In this document: in pieces, positions 61,278 through 64,000 of the stretch
Layout of the letters: each line of letters opens with the position of its first letter
Position numbering within the stretch: the stretch's first letter is position 1
From: Pseudobdellovibrionaceae bacterium
GTDB taxonomy: Bacteria; Bdellovibrionota; Bdellovibrionia; Bdellovibrionales; Bdellovibrionaceae
Assembly: GCA_016785955.1 (NCBI GenBank)
Contig: JAEUWH010000007.1
Span: 40,817 to 104,816, forward strand
DNA: 64,000 nucleotides
Reading direction: 5' to 3'
The notes under the pieces: generated by a model
What the model was told of the DNA's origin: nothing
The model's database searches: none
Seen by the model: the letters and a program-made list of their open reading frames with translations, nothing else
Translations under genes and position numbers: made by a program

Positions 61278-61348
61278 AAGCGATTCCTTTACGATGTGGA
61301 TCGTCGGCTGACGACGGCTTCATAGAAACTTTACGTAAGGAATCGCTT
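61278..61348 (+). promoter_or_regulatory. structured glyS leader that pairs with the ribosome-binding site
   Basis: AAGCGATTCCTT (61278-61289) is the exact reverse complement of AAGGAATCGCTT (61337-61348), which contains the AAGGA ribosome site and ends 2 bases before the ATG. The stem extends to about 15 bp with one bulge (TACG / CGTA side). An inner CGTCG / CGACG hairpin (61302-61316) caps the loop. The structure would hide the ribosome site. Confidence 0.7.
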
Positions 61349-61349
61349 C

Positions 61350-62741
61350 ATGGAAAATACCCCTGAAAAGACAGAAAAGACAGAAAAAACAGAGAAAGTA
61401 ATTCGTAGATTAGCAGATCTTAATACCCTGGTCAGTTTAAGCAAACGCCGGGGTTTTGTTTTTCAGAGTTCTGAAATTTATGGTGGCCTAGGCAGTTGCT
61501 GGGACTATGGACCTCTGGGATCCTTAATGAAATTAAATGTGAAGCGTGCTTGGTGGAACGCGATGACTCGACGAAGTGATATCGTGGGCATTGATGCCGC
61601 GATCTTGATGCATCCAACAGTTTGGAAAGCGTCGGGACACGTTGATGGCTTCAGTGATCCATTGGTGGATTGCAAAGACTGTAAAACACGTTTTCGTGCG
61701 GATAATACGGACTCTTATTTGACGAAAAAACAATGTCCTAATTGTGGTTCAAAAAATCTTTCGGAAGAACGTCAGTTCAACTTGATGTTCAAAACGCATA
61801 TGGGACCTCTGGAAGATTCGGCCAGTGTGGTGTATTTACGTCCCGAAACGGCGCAGGGGCATTTTGTGAATTTCATGAATTGCCAACAAAGTTCACGCTA
61901 TAAAATCCCATTTGGAATTGCGGCGATTGGAAAATCATTCCGTAATGAAATCACTCCCGGGAATTTTATTTTCCGCACTCGCGAGTTTGAACAAATGGAA
62001 ATGCAATACTTTGTTAAACCCGGAACCGACGAAAAGTTTTTCAATGAATGGAAAGAACGTCGCCTGCAATTTTATTTGAAATATGGCATTCGCCAAGAAA
62101 GTTTACGGTTTAAGCCGCACGATAAGTTAGCGCACTATGCGCGGGCCGCTGTCGATGTCGAGTTTAATTTCCCCATGGGATTTTCCGAGCTGGAAGGTAT
62201 TCACAACCGGTCCGATTTTGATCTAAGCCAGCATGCAAAATTTTCGGGTAAAAACTTGGAATATTTTAATGAAGCGGAAAAGGAAAAGTACGTCCCCTAT
62301 GTGATCGAGACAGCAGTGGGTTGCGATCGTTTGTTCTTGGCATTTATGTGTGATGCCTATCGCGAAGAAGTGACAAAGGATGAAAAGGGCGCTGAGGACG
62401 TTCGAACCGTATTGGCATTTCATCCTGACATCGCACCAATCAAAGTGGCTGTGTTGCCATTGTCTAAGAAGGAAGACCTTACGAAAATTGCAGAACCGTT
62501 GCGAGATCAATTAGCGGAGGATTTTGACACTCAATACGATGAAGCGCAATCCATCGGTAAGCGCTATCGCCGTCAGGATGAGATCGGAACTCCGTTCTGT
62601 GTGACCGTGGATTTTGACACGATTAACGATCAAGCCGTCACCGTTCGCCATCGTGATAAAATGACTCAGCAGCGGGTGCCGATCAAGGAACTGAATGGAT
62701 ATATCGCAGCTGGATTAAAAAATTGGAACAGCACCACGTAA
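61350..62741 (+). CDS. glyS: glycyl-tRNA synthetase, class II dimeric type
   Basis: 463 aa. Charges tRNA-Gly. Class II core: [20 protein letters not shown] near residue 36, a zinc-ribbon insert (CKDCKTRF...CPNCGSKN, about 106-130), [12 protein letters not shown] (motif 2 region), [16 protein letters not shown] (motif 3 side), and the anticodon-binding domain from about 365 ([11 protein letters not shown]). The N-terminus carries three EKT repeats. Its ribosome site lies inside a long hairpin (61278-61348). Confidence 0.97.
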   Translation: MENTPEKTEKTEKTEKVIRRLADLNTLVSLSKRRGFVFQSSEIYGGLGSCWDYGPLGSLMKLNVKRAWWNAMTRRSDIVGIDAAILMHPTVWKASGHVDGFSDPLVDCKDCKTRFRADNTDSYLTKKQCPNCGSKNLSEERQFNLMFKTHMGPLEDSASVVYLRPETAQGHFVNFMNCQQSSRYKIPFGIAAIGKSFRNEITPGNFIFRTREFEQMEMQYFVKPGTDEKFFNEWKERRLQFYLKYGIRQESLRFKPHDKLAHYARAAVDVEFNFPMGFSELEGIHNRSDFDLSQHAKFSGKNLEYFNEAEKEKYVPYVIETAVGCDRLFLAFMCDAYREEVTKDEKGAEDVRTVLAFHPDIAPIKVAVLPLSKKEDLTKIAEPLRDQLAEDFDTQYDEAQSIGKRYRRQDEIGTPFCVTVDFDTINDQAVTVRHRDKMTQQRVPIKELNGYIAAGLKNWNSTT

Positions 62742-62787
62742 GTGGTGTAGCTCTAGGTCGTGTTGAAGTCATGCTTGTAGTACATGG

Positions 62788-62991
62788 GTGGCTTTTTTAC
62801 TTTGGAACTGGGCTATAAAGCACGCACCACCAGCGATTGTGGCGGGAGCCATGTATTTAAAAACTCCGGTAGCGCTGGCTTTAGGCGCTTACGTTTTATC
62901 TGAAAATTTAAGTTTAGTTTTCTATTTAGGAACACTTTCAATACTGATTGCGCTAATTGTAAATCAATTTTCATATTCAAGGAAAAAATGA
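62788..62991 (+). pseudogene. C-terminal remnant of an EamA/DMT transporter
   Basis: 67 codons from GTG encode only the last two or three helices of an EamA repeat (FLLWNWAIKHAPPAIVAGAMYLKTP, ALALGAYVLSENL). An in-frame stop lies just upstream at 62764. Intact family members are about 300 aa, such as the one at 5747-6640, so this is a deletion remnant. Its stop overlaps a start codon in ATGA fashion with the next remnant. Confidence 0.7.
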
Positions 62992-63095
62992 AAGAGAACA
63001 TTATTTTCAGTCCCGATATTATTTTAGAGGTCACAAATAGTTGTGATATGATTTGCAATAAAAACAGATCGCACGGTCCATTGGGAAGCTTATAA
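62988..63095 (+). pseudogene. N-terminal remnant of a radical-SAM-type protein
   Basis: 35 codons starting at the ATGA overlap: FSPDIILEVTNSCDMIC recalls the (E)VTNxCNxxC start of radical SAM enzymes. The CxxxC pair (Cys19, Cys23) is present, but the third cluster cysteine position is Asn26 and translation stops nine codons later. It was probably cotranslated with the DMT transporter before both decayed. Short, so the call is tentative. Confidence 0.45.
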
Positions 63096-63222
63096 GAAAT
63101 TAACCTCAAAGAGGCCGTTTAGGGGGGCAACCAATACGGGCGGCGTATTCATGCCAGCGGTCATCGCGCTTCATTTTGCACCGTTTTATGTCATTGACTG
63201 AATACTCAAGATTTTTAATTCA

Positions 63223-63239
63223 GGTGCCGTTCTGGCACC
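63223..63239. other. perfect small hairpin in the degraded region
   Basis: GGTGCC / GGCACC with loop GTTCT, in the 260-bp gene-free gap 63096-63355. No T-run follows directly. A second weaker pair AGGCTG / CAGCCT lies downstream at about 63253-63290. Nothing else recognisable in the gap. Confidence 0.4.
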
Positions 63240-63355
63240 CAGACTTTTAATCAGAGGCTGTGGGTATGTCAAAACTCTAGAGGCAGCCTGTATAAGAACA
63301 TAAATTTTAGAATATTTCATTTGGAAAAGTCTTCAGGTCAGGTGAAAATTTAGAC

Positions 63356-63880
63356 ATGAAGCGAATGCAAATTTTAGGTCTCACTTTAATGATATCGGTG
63401 TCGACGCTGGCTCGAACAATTGACTGGTCAGGCGGGTTGACGTTGATTCAGCAGAACAATCCTGAATGGACGGCGGCCAATCAAACCTTTGAATCCATAC
63501 GGGCTCTTGAGGGTTCAGCTCGCGCGGGCTTTTTGCCCGAAGTCTCGGTGTCGGTGGGAACAAATCAAAGTTACAGTCAAAATTACAACGAAAGCAGCTC
63601 GGCCACGCAGCGTTCTGATTCCGCCAATTTAAATTTATCACAAAATTTATTCGCGGGTTTTGCCGACATGGCTCGCTACAATGAGGCCAAGCAAAACACT
63701 CAAATTGCGCACATCACCTGGCAACAGACCAAGGCCAAAATCGGTTATGATTATAAATCCGCCTATGCGGGGCTGATCTACGCGCAAGAGTACGTGGCCT
63801 TAACTAAGAAAATTGTGGATCGGCGAAAGGAAAATTTGAACATTGTTGAGCTGCGATTCAACACCCAGATTCGCGGATAA
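63356..63880 (+). pseudogene. truncated TolC-family outer-membrane protein
   Basis: 174 codons: a signal peptide (ending STLA), then the first TolC helix-strand region (LNLSQNLFAGFADMARYNEAK, DYKSAYAGLIYAQEYVALTKKIVDRRKENLNIVELRF in outline). The frame ends at FNTQIRG, in the middle of the helical barrel where intact homologues continue with a second repeat (about 430-480 aa in total). No continuing frame is seen in the last 120 bp. Likely disrupted; an assembly or window-edge effect is unlikely because the stop is internal. Confidence 0.7.
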
Positions 63881-63938
63881 AGCGCGTTAATTGAATAGAT
63901 TTTCATTTTATAAAATTAAACAAAGTTTTTCTATCCAA

Positions 63939-63958
63939 GATTTTCGTTTTTGAAAATC
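63939..63958. other. hairpin and Shine-Dalgarno at the right edge
   Basis: GATTTTC / GAAAATC stem with a 6-nt loop, directly followed by AGGAGG (63960-63965) and an ATG at 63972 whose frame stops after four codons (MPKI). Looks like a gene start whose coding part has been lost or is a leader. Confidence 0.35.
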
Positions 63959-64000
63959 AGGAGGCCTCGTCATGCCCAAAATTTAACTTATTTACCTCGA

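Overview
This 64 kb window looks like chromosomal DNA from a Bdellovibrio-like bacterium (Bdellovibrionota). That is inferred from the gene style: a moderately AT-rich Gram-negative genome with very many exported, lipoprotein and outer-membrane beta-barrel proteins, TTG/GTG starts behind strong Shine-Dalgarno sequences, short nuoG and fused nuoCD, RarA and NrdR-NusB housekeeping genes, and several secreted envelope hydrolases. There is no rRNA or other decisive taxonomic marker. I saw no tRNA, rRNA, CRISPR array or intact transposon.

Layout. 1-5.6 kb: peripheral-arm genes of respiratory complex I (nuoCD, E, F, G, I), with no membrane-arm gene inside or after them. 5.7-12.7 kb: a DMT transporter, two exported hydrolases (alpha/beta hydrolase; permuted-papain YiiX-like), a lone CcmH/CcmI-type Ig-like protein, small envelope proteins. 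12.7-18.7 kb: recO, a Xer-type recombinase, a sigma-54 activator without a receiver domain, an AsmA-like membrane protein, a TonB-dependent receptor. 18.7-26.7 kb: mostly minus-strand envelope genes, a histone-H1-like protein with an acidic tail, a putative HExxH protein, a GDT1-type cation transporter, an M48 lipoprotein protease, an exported superoxide dismutase, a DUF4112 protein. 26.7-34.1 kb: beta-barrel, TolC-like protein, duplicated-module lipoprotein and RND pump, with no periplasmic adaptor gene. 34.2-37.9 kb: a methionine gamma-lyase-like enzyme and a DPP-IV-type peptidase. 38.0-44.1 kb: a tight five-gene operon of ABC ATPase, two FtsX permeases, a LolA-like carrier and an outer-membrane beta-barrel, which together could form a complete inner-to-outer-membrane lipid or lipoprotein route. 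44.1-46.5 kb: a LysR regulator and a divergent CHAP/NlpC-like protein. 46.6-50.3 kb: minus-strand operon nrdR-nusB-two unknown genes-ppsR-unknown membrane gene. 50.6-54.3 kb: rsmB and exported unknowns. 54.4-58.1 kb: rarA, a GNAT-PilZ fusion, mrp. 58.2-62.7 kb: a J-domain-like membrane protein, a dihaem cytochrome, a secreted protein-glutaminase-like protein, glyS. 62.8-64 kb: a decaying zone with remnants of a DMT transporter, a radical-SAM protein and a TolC-like gene.

Themes. Most accessory genes act in the envelope: export pumps, carriers, barrels and secreted hydrolases, as expected for a predator but not proof of predation. Three non-coding signals stand out: a dispersed intergenic repeat with core GGTTGGTAATGAC at four loci, each close to a gene end, perhaps remnants of multi-repeat insertion-sequence ends; a long hairpin that buries the ribosome-binding site of glyS; and operator-like repeats upstream of a LysR/CHAP pair and of the M48 protease gene.
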